Assembly: GCA_958299035.1 (NCBI GenBank)
Contig: CATQJL010000001.1
Coordinates: 48,424,461-48,488,460 of the forward strand
Reading direction: 5' to 3'
Origin: Cylicocyclus nassatus
Lineage: Eukaryota; Nematoda; Chromadorea; Rhabditida; Strongylidae
Length of the DNA stretch: 64,000 nucleotides
Below are positions 47,399 through 57,941 of the stretch, in pieces (position 1 is the stretch's first letter; each line of letters starts with the position of its first letter). The notes below the pieces were generated by a model. That model was not told the DNA's origin. It did no database searches and saw only the letters and a program-made list of their open reading frames with translations. The translations under genes were made by a program, and so were the position numbers.

Positions 47399-49457
47399 TA
47401 CAATACCGCTCACAGAATGTGCAAAATTTCCGTGAATGTCGCAGAATTCCAGGAATTCCGCGAAGTTTCGCGAAATTTCGGGAATTTCGCGACATTCATG
47501 TGAATCACGCAAATTACGCAGGGCCATAACTTCTTCCCGAATGAGTATATTTGAAATCCGAAAGCAGCATTGTATTCAGCTCTTCAAGGCGAATCTTTGC
47601 GCACATCAAACATAAAAGACTCCAAGCACTGTTGGATTGTGCTGCTTTCGCAGATTTTCGAGCGCTAAAAAGCAATCGGAGAATTTTTTTGAAGAAAGAT
47701 AGAATAGCTGGTGAATTCTGGAAAAATCGCGTTGTCTCAAATTTTGCCCACCGTGACCCTAAAATGAGAAGCTCTACTGCTAAGCAAATGTGATTTCCGT
47801 AATCAGCAGGTCAGGTAACCTCTATGAGCAAGTTTTCAAGGAAATTCGGGTGATTTGATTTTTTCTCGTTCTACGCCCTGAAGCTCGCCGATGGGTTTTG
47901 GTCAAAATGTCGATGATCTCGGATTGTAAGGAAACTCCGCTCAGAGAGGTTTTCGAACACGCTGTTTACGATAATCGTCCTTTGCGCGGAGTACAGAGTT
48001 TTCTAGCAGAGATATGGTGAGGGAACTTTAGCTAAGCCACGCAAGTTCGTAGATTCGCCTGCATTTTTCGAGCACCTCTTAGAAAATCTGCTTGCTTGCC
48101 TTTGCAGGTTAAATTCACTAAGCAGCGTGCTATTTAACGGTGCATGCATCCGGCTTCAATCTATAGTAATCGCCGAGTTAGGGGCCTACGAAATTACGTC
48201 CTCATGAGTTTTGCCGAAAATGTAAAGATCGCCTGCTTCGTAGAAGCTCCACCTAAGACTGTAAGACACTGTGATCACCAATTTTGTGTTCAACTCGAAA
48301 AATCCTCGAGATCTTATTGCATTGGATCTGGTGGTTGTGTGTGCTTGAGCCCTTAGGTGAATATCAAAGCAGATTCTTGGCTAGAGCTCAGGTTTATTTA
48401 ATTACTTCCAGTACAGAAGGATAGATTCCTTAAGCGAAGTGAACACAAAATTGGTGACCACAGTGTCTTACAGTCACTTAGGTCGAATTTCTACGAAGCA
48501 GGCGATCTTTACATTTTGAGCAAAACTCATGAGGACGTGATTTCGTAGGCCTGTAACTCGGCGACTCTACAGATTGAAGCCGGATGCATGCACCGTTAAA
48601 TAGCACGCTGCTTAGTGAATTCAACCTGCAAAGGCAAGCAAGCAGATTTTCTAAGAGGTGCTCGAAAAATGCAGGCGAATCTACGAACTTGCGTGGCTTA
48701 GCTAAAGTTCCCTCACCATATCTCTGCTAGAAAACTCTGTACTCCGCGCAAAGGACGATTATCGTAAACAGCGTGTTCGAAAACCTCTCTGAGCGGAGTT
48801 TCCTTACAATCCGAGATCATCGACATTTTGACCAAAACCCATCGGCGAGCTTCAGGGCGTAGAACGAGAAAAAATCAAATCACCCGAATTTCCTTGAAAA
48901 CTTGCTCATAGAGGTTATCTGACCTGCTGATTACGGAAATCACATTTGCTTAGCAGTAGAGCTTCTCATTTTAGGGTCACGGTGGGCAAAATTTGAGACA
49001 ACGCGATTTTTCCAGAATTCACCAGCTATTCTATCTTTCTTCAAAAAAAATCTCCGATTGCTTTTTAGCGCTCGAAAATCTGCGAAAGCAGCACAATCCA
49101 ACAGTGCTTATTGGAGTCTTTTATGTTTGATGTGCGCTGCGTTGCGACCTTGTGAATATACGAGCGCAGAAAATTTTGAAAAAATTGGAAACGGAGTTTC
49201 AAGGGCAAGCTGTATACCTAAAGATTCGCCTTGAAGAGCTGAATACAATGCTGCTTTCGGATTTCGAATATACTCATTCGGAAAGAAGTTATGGCCCTGC
49301 GTAATTTGCGTGATTCACATGAATTTTGCGAAATTTCCGGAATTTCGCGGAATTCCAGGAATGTCGCGAAATTCCCGAAATTTCGCGAAACTTCGCGGAA
49401 TTCCTGAAATTCTGCGACATTCACGGAAATTTTGCACATTCTGTGAGCGGTATTGTA
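47399..49457. repeat. 2.06-kb foldback with about 0.9-kb arms
   Basis: The left arm (47399-48297) and right arm (48441-49457) are complementary almost throughout, with a 143-bp loop. Termini ACAATACCGCTCACAGAATG and its complement. Close to each end is a stretch of AATTCCxGGAATTCCGCGAA-like units. The right arm carries about 85 extra bases near 49140-49220. No transposase; frames inside are short. No target duplication could be fixed. Any read-through RNA would form a near-perfect duplex of about 0.9 kb. Confidence 0.85.
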
Positions 49458-49469
49458 CGTGCAGGGAAA

Positions 49470-50203
49470 TAAGAGAGGAAATCTGCAAGAATCAGCGGAA
49501 CTCTATCTCAAATTAATGGTGAAATGAGGCTCAGACAGATAGTGGATTATTCAGATGGCTATGATGATGGTTGCTCAGTCGTGACTATAACTCATTGCGA
49601 TGGGTGCGTTGTTAGATCACCATTAGCCTTTATTTCCCACCAATGTCTTCAACATTCTTGTCTGCATGACGAGACAGAAAACTACGTAAATTTGCTGTCA
49701 GTTTCACTTTTAGTCCAAAGTTTAAGCAAAACAAGCGCCGCTGGATATTGACCGGTGATAAAATTTGTCACTTTCATACTTCAAAGTCAATCTGCTTCAC
49801 TTGTTATTGCACTTGATATAAGGTCATTTAGAAGCTCTAGCCAAGTTGCTACTAAATTGTGCAGGTTTCAACATCGGATACTTTTACTGACAAAAATTAT
49901 TCACGTTGTTTATTGATGAGTTCTCCATTTAATATTTCTAAAAAACTATCGACGGGTAACTCACACTTACAATCGCCAGATTTCAGGCCCGTATGCATCG
50001 AAGCCCCTAAGGCGGAGAGCGCCCCCATTATGAAGCGAACAAATGCCGCTTCGGCTTCTCCACTATTGGGAGACGTCGCTTCTGTTGCCACAGGGATTTT
50101 CAGACATAGGGCCTCGGTTTTTGAAGCTTTGAGTTTGCGGCAGCTCGCGCGTTACAAGCCAGTTATCGAAGCGAAGAGGTGGAGGCGCTGTTTGGCACGA
50201 TAG
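49470..50203 (+). CDS. two joined exons of an unrecognised gene
   Basis: The first exon (open from 49470, ends 49685 at TAC|GTAAAT) reads SARISGTLSQINGEMRLRQI and on through VDYSDGYDDGCSVVTITHCD to HDETENY. The second follows ATTGTGCAG at 49865 and is open for 112 codons to a stop at 50203: VSTSDTFTDKNYSRC ... DFRPVCIEAPKAESAPIMKR ... YKPVIEAKRWRRCLAR. The joining phase is zero on both sides and the intron is 179 nt. Composition is clearly protein-like (Ser-rich, then basic). The first exon begins 13 bp from the end of the 2-kb foldback, so its true start may be cut off. No family recognised. Confidence 0.5.
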
Positions 50204-50753
50204 TCGCGTGCGTTATCCTGCACAGACGATTACTAGCTGGGAGCGCGGTCAAGTAGGGCAATAGTCTCATTTGAGCGAAGGAGGAAGGAGGAAGCACTTC
50301 GTTCAAAGCAGCGCGTCAGCTTAGAGGAAAGGTAGTAAAGGTCGAAAGGAATGAGAAGAGTCATGAGTCTCTAACACGGATGATCTACCGCACTTGGATA
50401 CGGCGAGAACCGTTGGCTGGTGAAGGCGCGGCCTTCCGATCTCAACCTAAGCTGGATTGTAAGAAACAGCACACATGGCTGCGCAGACTGCGTCATTCTG
50501 CTTGTATTCTTCTATTGTCGATTCGTTATTGCGGTGCTTGGCGTTGTTATTAATAAGTTCCCAGAGATGGGTTTCTGGCGCAAGCTGTTGAGCCTTGTAA
50601 AGTTTGTGTGGTTGGACGCTCAGAGCGTGCATGAGGGTTTGTTGATGGTGGATGTAAATAACATTGGGATGGAGAGGTATCTTGCGTTTTGTTAAGACTC
50701 GGAGAGTATGCGGACCCTGGGAGCGAAGCAGCAATTATGAATACTGACGAGGA
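50204..50753. other. unassigned stretch
   Basis: GC-richer than average to about 50460. Overlapping plus (50420-50695) and minus (50447-50734) frames of about 90-95 codons have no recognisable motif and no splice support. Confidence 0.3.
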
Positions 50754-51186
50754 AATGGTCAGAAGTGGCCATAAACAAGCTGCATACCATTCGATGCAAC
50801 TTAGAAAGCTGATTTCAAATGCCCTCCGTATCTGCAGAACGTCTTTAAAGCGAAGTTATGATCAGCTTTAATGCGAAAAAATTGTACACAAAAATTGCGA
50901 GATTAGGCACATTATTGCCCTTTTCGCACACCTTTAGGTACTGGCCCTACGAAGTGACCTAGCTGCATGGTTTGATCTAGCACTGGGCCAGAAATGGCTC
51001 TGTACTGCCAAGTTTGCCCTTTAAACACACAATTTCTTAGCGAAATAATGGCCTTTAATGGCTTATAATTCCATTCACAAAAGTAGTCTGCAGGTAAGGA
51101 AGACAGATTTGGAGTCAGTGTTTTATGCTGCATCTGAAGGTATGCAGCTTGCTTGAACTGGCCACTTCGATTTCTGACCATTCCCT
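50754..51186. mobile_element. foldback MITE, family A copy 4
   Basis: Left AAATGGTCAGAAGTGGCCAT and the complement of GGAATGGTCAGAAATCGAAG at the right end. The right arm carries the hallmark as GCAGGTAAGGAAGACAGATT. It is closest to the 11.0-kb copy, sharing GTATGCAGCTTG beside the ends. Confidence 0.7.
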
Positions 51187-51370
51187 TGTGAGCCTGAAGG
51201 ACGTCCGCATACGAAACGGGATTGCTCGTTGAGTGTCTTTTCTCTACTAAGCTTTAGCGTAGTTCTGCCTTAGTTAGTGTTTTCTTGATGTTGCGCATGT
51301 CAGTGTTTTGCAATAAGATATTTGCATGCCAGCTACAAATGTGTACTGCAGCGATCTCTTTAACTGTAGG

Positions 51371-52636
51371 TTCATACTGATTCGTATGTCCGGAACTGTT
51401 CCCGCACAGTTCCCGCACTGTGCTGGAACTGTTCTGGAACTGAGCTGCATGCGCGGCAACTGCCCGCACGCGTTTTGAACGGCGGAAGTTGGGAAATTTT
51501 GGTCGTTTTCAACTGTTTTCTTCCAGATTCCTCCCATTTTGGCCTTATCCCTCTAACGCGCTTCTCTTTTTGATCAGCAGACCTCGAACTCAACGGATTG
51601 CAGAAGGAGCGCTTTTCTGTTCTGCATATCCGAGAAGATGTCTGTTCTTGCGCTCGTCCATTCTCGCTTCATTTTCTTTTTGCTTGAACCTATTCCATTT
51701 GTTTTAGCAAGGCGCTGCGAAGTTTCTGCAGGCATCTTCGAATTAGGACATGCGAGCATTCTGAAAATGCAGAAATGGGAACTTTGCTCTCGTATTCTGA
51801 TGAATTTCGTTTTTGAGCATTCTCAGCCCCTTTCCTTTTTTCAAATCGTTGCTTCTCCGTTCTCTTTCTACCCCGCTTCTCCTAGTGATGCTGTGAACTC
51901 AACGGGGTTGAGGGTTGAACGCTGTTCTGCTCCGTGTATCCGGGAAGAAGGGCCGTCGTGCGCTCGCCCATCCTCTCTTCGCCATTTTTGTTCAGACCTA
52001 CTTCATGGTCCAGGAAGGCGCTGCGTAATTTTGCATCTGTATTCAAAGGGACATAGACAGGTCTCTAGAATAATGAAGTAGTTCTGAACGAAACCCCGCT
52101 TCAAGTTCGCAGCTTTTCTCTCCACTAGGAGAAGAGGGGGAAGAATGAACGGAGAAGTAATGATATGGAAAAAGGAAAGGGGCTGAGAATGCCCAAAAAC
52201 GAAATTCCTCAGAATACAAGGGCAAAGTTCCTATTTCTGCATTTTCAGAATGTTCGCATGTCCTAATTCGAAGATGCCTGCAGAAACTACGCAGCGGCTT
52301 TCTAAAACAAATGGAATAGGTTTAAGCAAAAAGAAAATGAAGCGAGAATGGACGAGCGCAAGAACAGGCATCTTCTCGGATATGCAGAGCAGAAAAGCGC
52401 TCATTCTTCAACCCCGTTGAGTTCGAAGTCTGCTGATCAAAAAAAGAAGCGGATTAGAGGACTAAGACCAAAATGGGATGAATCTGGAAGAAAAACCGTT
52501 GTAAACTATCAAAATTTCCCACCTCTCGCCGTTCAAAACGCGGGCGGTTGCAGCGCATGCAGCACAGTTCCAGAACAGTTCCAGCACAGTGCGGGTGCCG
52601 TGCGGAACAGTTCCGGAACATAAGAATCAGTATGAA
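51371..52636. repeat. 1.27-kb foldback with about 0.52-kb arms
   Basis: Termini TTCATACTGATTCGTATGTC and the complement of its near copy ending 52636. The arms (51371-about 51895 and about 52107-52636) are diverged but aligned throughout. Near the ends are repeated GGAACTGTTC units. Each arm contains a frame pointing outward from the centre whose translations are alike: SADQKEKRVRGIRPKWEESG (minus strand, left arm) and SADQKKKRIRGLRPKWDESG (plus strand, right arm). Confidence 0.75.
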
Positions 52637-52720
52637 TTAGAGCTATACGATCAATTGCTAGCAAAGCATTACGAAATCGAGCATACAAAGCATTTTATAT
52701 GCATAAGGTGTCCCAGAAAA

Positions 52721-53345
52721 TGTTAACACTGATTATTGTTTATAACTCGCTTGTTTTGATGTCTCTCGCCGACCTTTAAGTACCTTTCTGTAGAGTGAGG
52801 TTCAACTTAGATTTACAGTATGAAGCGAAACTTTGATCTCTTTTTGCTACTGTAGGATTACGGTTTGAACTTTCAGCTCACAGCGCCATTGTAAATTGAG
52901 CCGCTCGAAAAAAAAATTCTAAAATGTTCTAGAAATTTGTATAGAAGGTCTTCAATCACGCTGATTTATTAAGCAACTTTTTACAAAAATTTTCAGCCTT
53001 CGAAGCTGTAATCACTTGTTTAAAGAAACTGGAAGAGCATTTGTTACTATTTTCCTGAAATGACCTATGGAGGAAGCATGACGGTGATGTGCAAATTGCA
53101 CATCTGCAATCAGCGACTCTAATCAGCTTAGTATGAAAGTTTTGCTTGTTTCGTTCTCCTTTCGGGGCCAAATGCGTCTTATGGCTTAAAACCCTCTTCA
53201 AAGTTCCTACCGTAATCCCACAGTAACGAAGGGAGATCGGATTTTGCTTTGGTCTCTGTAAATTTAAGTTGAAGCGTCTCTCAGAATGGTACTCGAAGAC
53301 CGGCGAAATACATCTAAGCAAGCGAGTTGTTAACCATCAAACAGT
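52721..53345. repeat. foldback repeat, family B copy 2
   Basis: TGTTAACACTG ... AACTCGCTTG on the left is inverted as CAAGCGAGTTGTTAACCATC on the right. Inside, CTGTAGGATTACGGT pairs with ACCGTAATCCCACAG. It shares CAACTTAGATT and TACTGTAGGATTACGGT with the 26.07-kb element. The 121-codon minus frame in it has no motif. Confidence 0.55.
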
Positions 53346-53371
53346 GTGCAGCTTTTTTAGAACACCATGTA

Positions 53372-53930
53372 CAGGTGCGCCAAAATTATTTGCACCAAAA
53401 TATTCAAAGTAATGCCACAACAATAGCAATGAGAAATTTGGTCTGGATTTAATGTCACAGAATGCCGTAAGCATACTTTACAAAAAAACACTATCAAAAT
53501 CCCAAATCGGTCTTTATTCAAAGAAGTTAGAATTGCAAAAAGCAATGTTTATGACAGAAAAAACGCAAGCTGACGCAAATTATTAAATAGTCAAAATTTT
53601 TGTTTTAAATGCTCCTAAAGATTCCGAACCTCAGTGATCTTAAAGTCAAAGATTAGATCTATTTTATGGCGAAATCTTCACCAGAAAAAAGCGATCACTA
53701 AAAATATACATACTGGGCAAGTTTGTGGGCCTCTACCCGCGTGCAGCATGCGACAAAGTCAGAGAAATATTATGAATTTTTACCGAAAAGACAGGCAATT
53801 TTACCTCTTTCAACTAGGATTCAATGTTGTAGAACCAAGAAAACGATATCAAGCTTGACCGCTGGCTGAGCCGGTCTTATGTTTGTATGGCGCTTAATGA
53901 TACACGCGCAAATAATTGTGGCGCACCCTG
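53372..53930. mobile_element. Tc1/mariner-like MITE
   Basis: CAGGTGCGCCAAAATTATTT at 53372 and the complement of CAGGGTGCGCCACAATTATT ending at 53930 are inverted ends of Tc1/mariner style, beginning after TA on the left. On the right the nearest TA is displaced by two bases, so the target site has decayed. About 560 bp; the internal frames are short and no DDE catalytic motif is seen. Confidence 0.55.
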
Positions 53931-54686
53931 CATACCTACAAAGCGCAATACACTGTCATGCAAGACATCTATGGCAAACGAGGGAAAGGGGTGCGATAAA
54001 GTTCCTACATGATATGAATGCAGAAGTTATCTGTTTTCACTTGTAAGCTATTGAGATAGATTTCTGAAATTTTTTGAAAACTTGGAACAATTTTTTGTTG
54101 CCTTCCTCCACCTAATAATGTTTCTCAGACAGTCAGACATCCACACAATTTACTCTTAAAAGTAGACCAGACACCAGAAGCACATCAAGTTGAGTGTAAT
54201 TCCGATGGAATTACTCCTCAGATTTGCGTTATTGGACCTCTATTCTTGAAAAAATAATTTGAGAGCTACCCCTCGCAGGCTTATCAAACCTCACACTCTT
54301 CTCGAGTTGGAGTGAGGATATGTGGATTGACCCATTAGAGAACTTCTTGGTGGGCAGAAAGACTCGCCGCGCGTACTCCAGAATAGTTTGTTTCTGGCAC
54401 CACCCTCTCATATTCCGCCATTTTTGTTTTGTTAATTTTATCTTCTTCCTACTTGTGGTGGTTGCCAATCGATCTTGTGACTCTTTCGCGCGTGGGGTAG
54501 GTCGATTATCTATCAAATCATATATCCTGCCTACCATTCCTCTCAATCCTTCCTCTCCTTTTTTATCCTCTGTGGTGTTTTTTTAATTTGCTTGTTGGTG
54601 ATTTTGTAGCACACGTTGCTGCTCACTGCATTTCTGCTCATTTTCTTGTGATCGTTTGATTTTTCAATCCTTTTGTTGAATCAGTC
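53931..54686. other. 5' flank and probable leader of the LINE
   Basis: No coding frame is supported. Part of this is probably the 5' UTR of the retrotransposon, but its start could not be located. A pyrimidine-rich stretch runs from about 54400 to 54680. Confidence 0.35.
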
Positions 54687-55355
54687 ATGACCAGAAGTAC
54701 GCGTACCTCTAAAAAGACTTCGTCTACTAGTCCATCTTCATCTTCCCAAAGGGATTATGCCGATGCTAGTAGTCAAAGGGTCATGTCTGACTTCAGCGAA
54801 ATGTCGATTGAAAATTTGATCGATTGCATACGTGAGAGGAATAGTGATCCATTGATTGACAAGTTGCTTGCCCTCCTTTGTGAAAAAGTGTCGGGGGTGA
54901 CCACTATTGATCCGAGCGCCGAGAAAAGGGCTCGGAGTGTGGTCTTCAGCAGGGTCAGCGAGGCTGAGGGGGATGTCGGCTACCAGGAGAGGCAACATGA
55001 TCTTGAGCAAAAGGTTTGCAATATCCTGGAGGTGCTCAGGGTCGAATGCCGTCCGGTAGAGATCTATCGTATGGGCAGCTTCAACTCCGCTAGGCCAAGG
55101 CTGGTCAAGATTGTGCTGCCATCGAGGTCCCACTGGCGCACAGCCTTGACCAATTCCAGGCTGTTGCGTCGCTCTGCTTTTCCTAACGTGTACGTTAGGA
55201 AAAGTATGACTCCAGAGGAGCGTAAGAGGGATTACGAGCTCAGAATCGAAGCTCGTCAACGCAACAGGGGTAAATTGAAAAAAGAGTGGGTAGTCTACCG
55301 TGATGAAGTGGTACACATCTCCGCGCTTCCTCACGCTTTTCAGGGAAACGCTTAG
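54687..55355 (+). CDS. LINE ORF1 protein
   Basis: An intact 222-codon frame. The N-terminus is Ser/Thr-rich and basic (TRSTRTSKKTSSTSPSSSS), followed by a coiled-coil-like acidic part and then a C-terminal region (about residues 125-215) with RMGSFNSARPRLVKIVLPSR ... FPNVYVRKSMTPEERKRDYE. That layout is found in ORF1 proteins of CR1/Jockey-type LINEs, which bind element RNA. No zinc knuckle is visible. It ends 3 bp before the first codon of the ORF2 frame. The frame is intact although ORF2 is broken. Confidence 0.8.
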   Translation: MTRSTRTSKKTSSTSPSSSSQRDYADASSQRVMSDFSEMSIENLIDCIRERNSDPLIDKLLALLCEKVSGVTTIDPSAEKRARSVVFSRVSEAEGDVGYQERQHDLEQKVCNILEVLRVECRPVEIYRMGSFNSARPRLVKIVLPSRSHWRTALTNSRLLRRSAFPNVYVRKSMTPEERKRDYELRIEARQRNRGKLKKEWVVYRDEVVHISALPHAFQGNA

Positions 55356-57064
55356 GTGTGCATGGTCTCCCTCTATCTAAAATATGCCTAATTAATGCTC
55401 GTAGTCTCTGCAACAAAATACATCTCTTGCAAAGCTTCATCTGCCATCACAAGCCCGATTTAATTTTTATCAATGAAACCTGGCTCAATTCTCATATTTT
55501 GGATTCTGAAATTGTTGGAGGTTTACCATACTTGATCTACCGAGCTGATCGACGTAGACGCAAAGGTGGTGGAGTTTGTTGCATTATTAAAAGCCATTTT
55601 CTCGCCACATGTGTTGATTTGAACGTTGAAATCAAAGCTGATTTACTCGGAATTAAAGTTTTTGACATTGACCGAGGGTGCCAAATGCAGTTTATCACGG
55701 TTTACCGCCCACCTAATTCGAATAGTAATGATGATGATGAATTACTGCAGATTCTTAGCAATTTTGCTTCTGAGAACATTCCAACTATCATGCTCGGAGA
55801 TTTCAATTTGCTAATTGATTGGATGGCCAAGAAATCCCTCAATGCTGCCTCTTGCCCTTTTCTGGAGTTTGTAAACAACTGTGGACTAAAGCAATATGTG
55901 ACCTCACCGACTCATGATAACAGTACTCTCGACATTGTGCTCTCGGCCTTTCCACTCATCTCGCGTGTGGGCACACTTCAGCCACTTGGGTCCTCGGATC
56001 ATAGGATTGTCACCTTCGAGATCGAATTTTCGAATTCCTCTGCTTCCACATTACCCTTGCCTGATTTTCTCAGTGTTGACTATTCCTCTCTTGATTCTTA
56101 CTTCTTTAGTGTAGATTGGCTCTCCTTATTCAATAATTATACCTCATGTTCTGAAGTCTACAAAAGATTTTGCCTAACATATGAAGCCTTTAGCAAATTT
56201 GTTCCGATTAGGGTCAAAGTTCCTGGTATTCATAAGATCGACCTGCCACCACACATTCGCCTTAATATCTCAAAAACAACGTCTTTTTGATACTCTGCCC
56301 AATCCTTTGAGTTGCCCGTTGTATAAAAAAGTTTGTGCTGATATAGACTATCACATAAAAAAATATTTGCCATATCGTGAACGAATGCTTGCTAGAAGGA
56401 AGTCGTCTAAATATCTTTTTTCGTATTTGAAGAATAAAATGAAGCCCTCCCAACATTTCTCTACTTTGACAAATTCTTCTGGTACCTCTTATGTTAGCGA
56501 TAAAGACAAGGCAGATGCTCTTGGTGCCTATTTTGCCAGCGTTTACTCTCCTGTCGCTATTAATGACAGTGATAGTGATGCTGACAGAATAAGCGCTGAT
56601 GCAGTGCTGCCTCGCCATTTTTGCAATAATGTTCATTTTCATCCCGCAAATGTCTACCAGTTCCTTATCAAACTAAAACCTTCCATAACTGAAACATTTG
56701 ATGGCATCCCTCAGATAGTATACCTAAAATGCGCCTCGTCGCTTGCGGCTCCGCTTGCACATATATTCAACATTTCGATGTTGTGAGGGAGGTCCCTGAC
56801 TTGTGGAAAGAAGCTTTGGTTACAGCAATTCCAAAAACTGACGGAGCATGTCGAATTGATAAGTTCCGTCCAATTAGCTTGCTTCCCACTCCTGTTAAGA
56901 TCATGGAAAGAATCATACGTGAAAAACTTTTGGAATGGCTAAAGGTTTCGGATTTGATCCCCGATGAACAACATGGCTTTTTGAATGGTGCTTCCACCAC
57001 AAATCTGGTTGATGGTGTTTTCGAGTGGAGCTTAGCAATCAACGAGGGCAAATCGGTTGACATT

Positions 57065-57941
57065 GGCCCGTAGTAAAGCTCGATCAGTTGAGGTGAACTC
57101 AACTTATCCCATCAGTTCACCTTAGGTGAGGTGAACTGATCACCGTCCACGTTCCCATGCTATAAGATGGTCAAGTCAACTGATAGTTGACCATCTGTCC
57201 ACCTGCCGCAGTCAACTCTTCCACATCAGTTCACGTTCAAGTCACCTCAATGTGAACGGATGTTAGAGTGATCCAAATAGTGTGTAGAAGAGGAGACGCA
57301 GACAAGAGGTGACTGCATCTAACATAAGTTGCTCCCGAGTAACTTACGATACACACAACTTTGCCAAAAAATGCAGAAAAAATCGGCGCAAAACTGCACA
57401 ATACCGGCGCCCGAAAAGGGAAGGATCGATGAACAGCTGATTTTGGCGACAAAAGCAAGGATAAAAGTTTTCTTCTTTTTTTTGCAGAGCAATCTTAGTT
57501 TCTTGTAAAAACTACTTTAGAAGAGAATCTACTTATTTATTACGTTTTATTTATGTTCCAAAAATTTCAGTTTTTCATGAATTCTCCGTCAAAATATGTC
57601 AGTTTTGTTTTATTTGTCCATTTGCTAAGTGATATCCTTGTTAGCGGTCATCATCGATTTTTTTCGACAGTGGCCGCTATCAAAGATTGTCCGGCGATGT
57701 AGCAAAAGTTGTGGCGCTAGCCGGTGTCGAACCACGACCGCGCGCGTGTGATTCCAATCGCTTATCCGTTTGACCAGACCAGCTCAAGTGGTTGGTTTTT
57801 TTGAGAACACATGTGGTTATCATGTCTAGGAAGCGATCCACATCCAAATCAATAGCTCACTGGATGCTGGACTGAAGCGCGATGATCTCAACTCCGGTCC
57901 GCGTCGAGAGAGATGCCCGGATGGAGGGTTTACTACGGGCC
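57065..57941. mobile_element. 877-bp TIR element inserted in the LINE
   Basis: Thirteen-base inverted ends GGCCCGTAGTAAA (57065-57077 and 57929-57941) are flanked by ATT on both sides (57062-57064 and 57942-57944). Removing the element and one ATT restores VDIVYVDLSKAFD in the reverse transcriptase, which proves the boundaries. The left subterminal region has repeated GAGGTGAACTGATC-type inverted units. No transposase. The 3-bp duplication suits several superfamilies; ATT is not the usual Harbinger TWA, so the class is open. Confidence 0.85.
57710..57785 (-). pseudogene. tRNA-derived segment within the 877-bp element
   Basis: On the minus strand, TGGTCTGGTCAAACGGATAA (A-box-like) and GTGGTTCGACACC (B-box-like) are spaced as in a tRNA, between GAGC and GCTAGCGCCA. 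The stems do not form a complete cloverleaf. This is probably the tRNA-derived head of a SINE captured by, or forming part of, the element. Confidence 0.45.

Noticed and set aside
50420..50734. Plus and minus 90-95-codon frames
   Set aside because: Mutually antisense, no motif, no splice support.
52956..53321. 121-codon minus frame
   Set aside because: Lies inside a foldback repeat arm; no domain; treated as a repeat by-product.
53634..53858. Tc1 transposase remnant between the 53.4- and 53.9-kb TIRs
   Set aside because: A 74-codon frame has a basic character but no catalytic motif can be pointed to.
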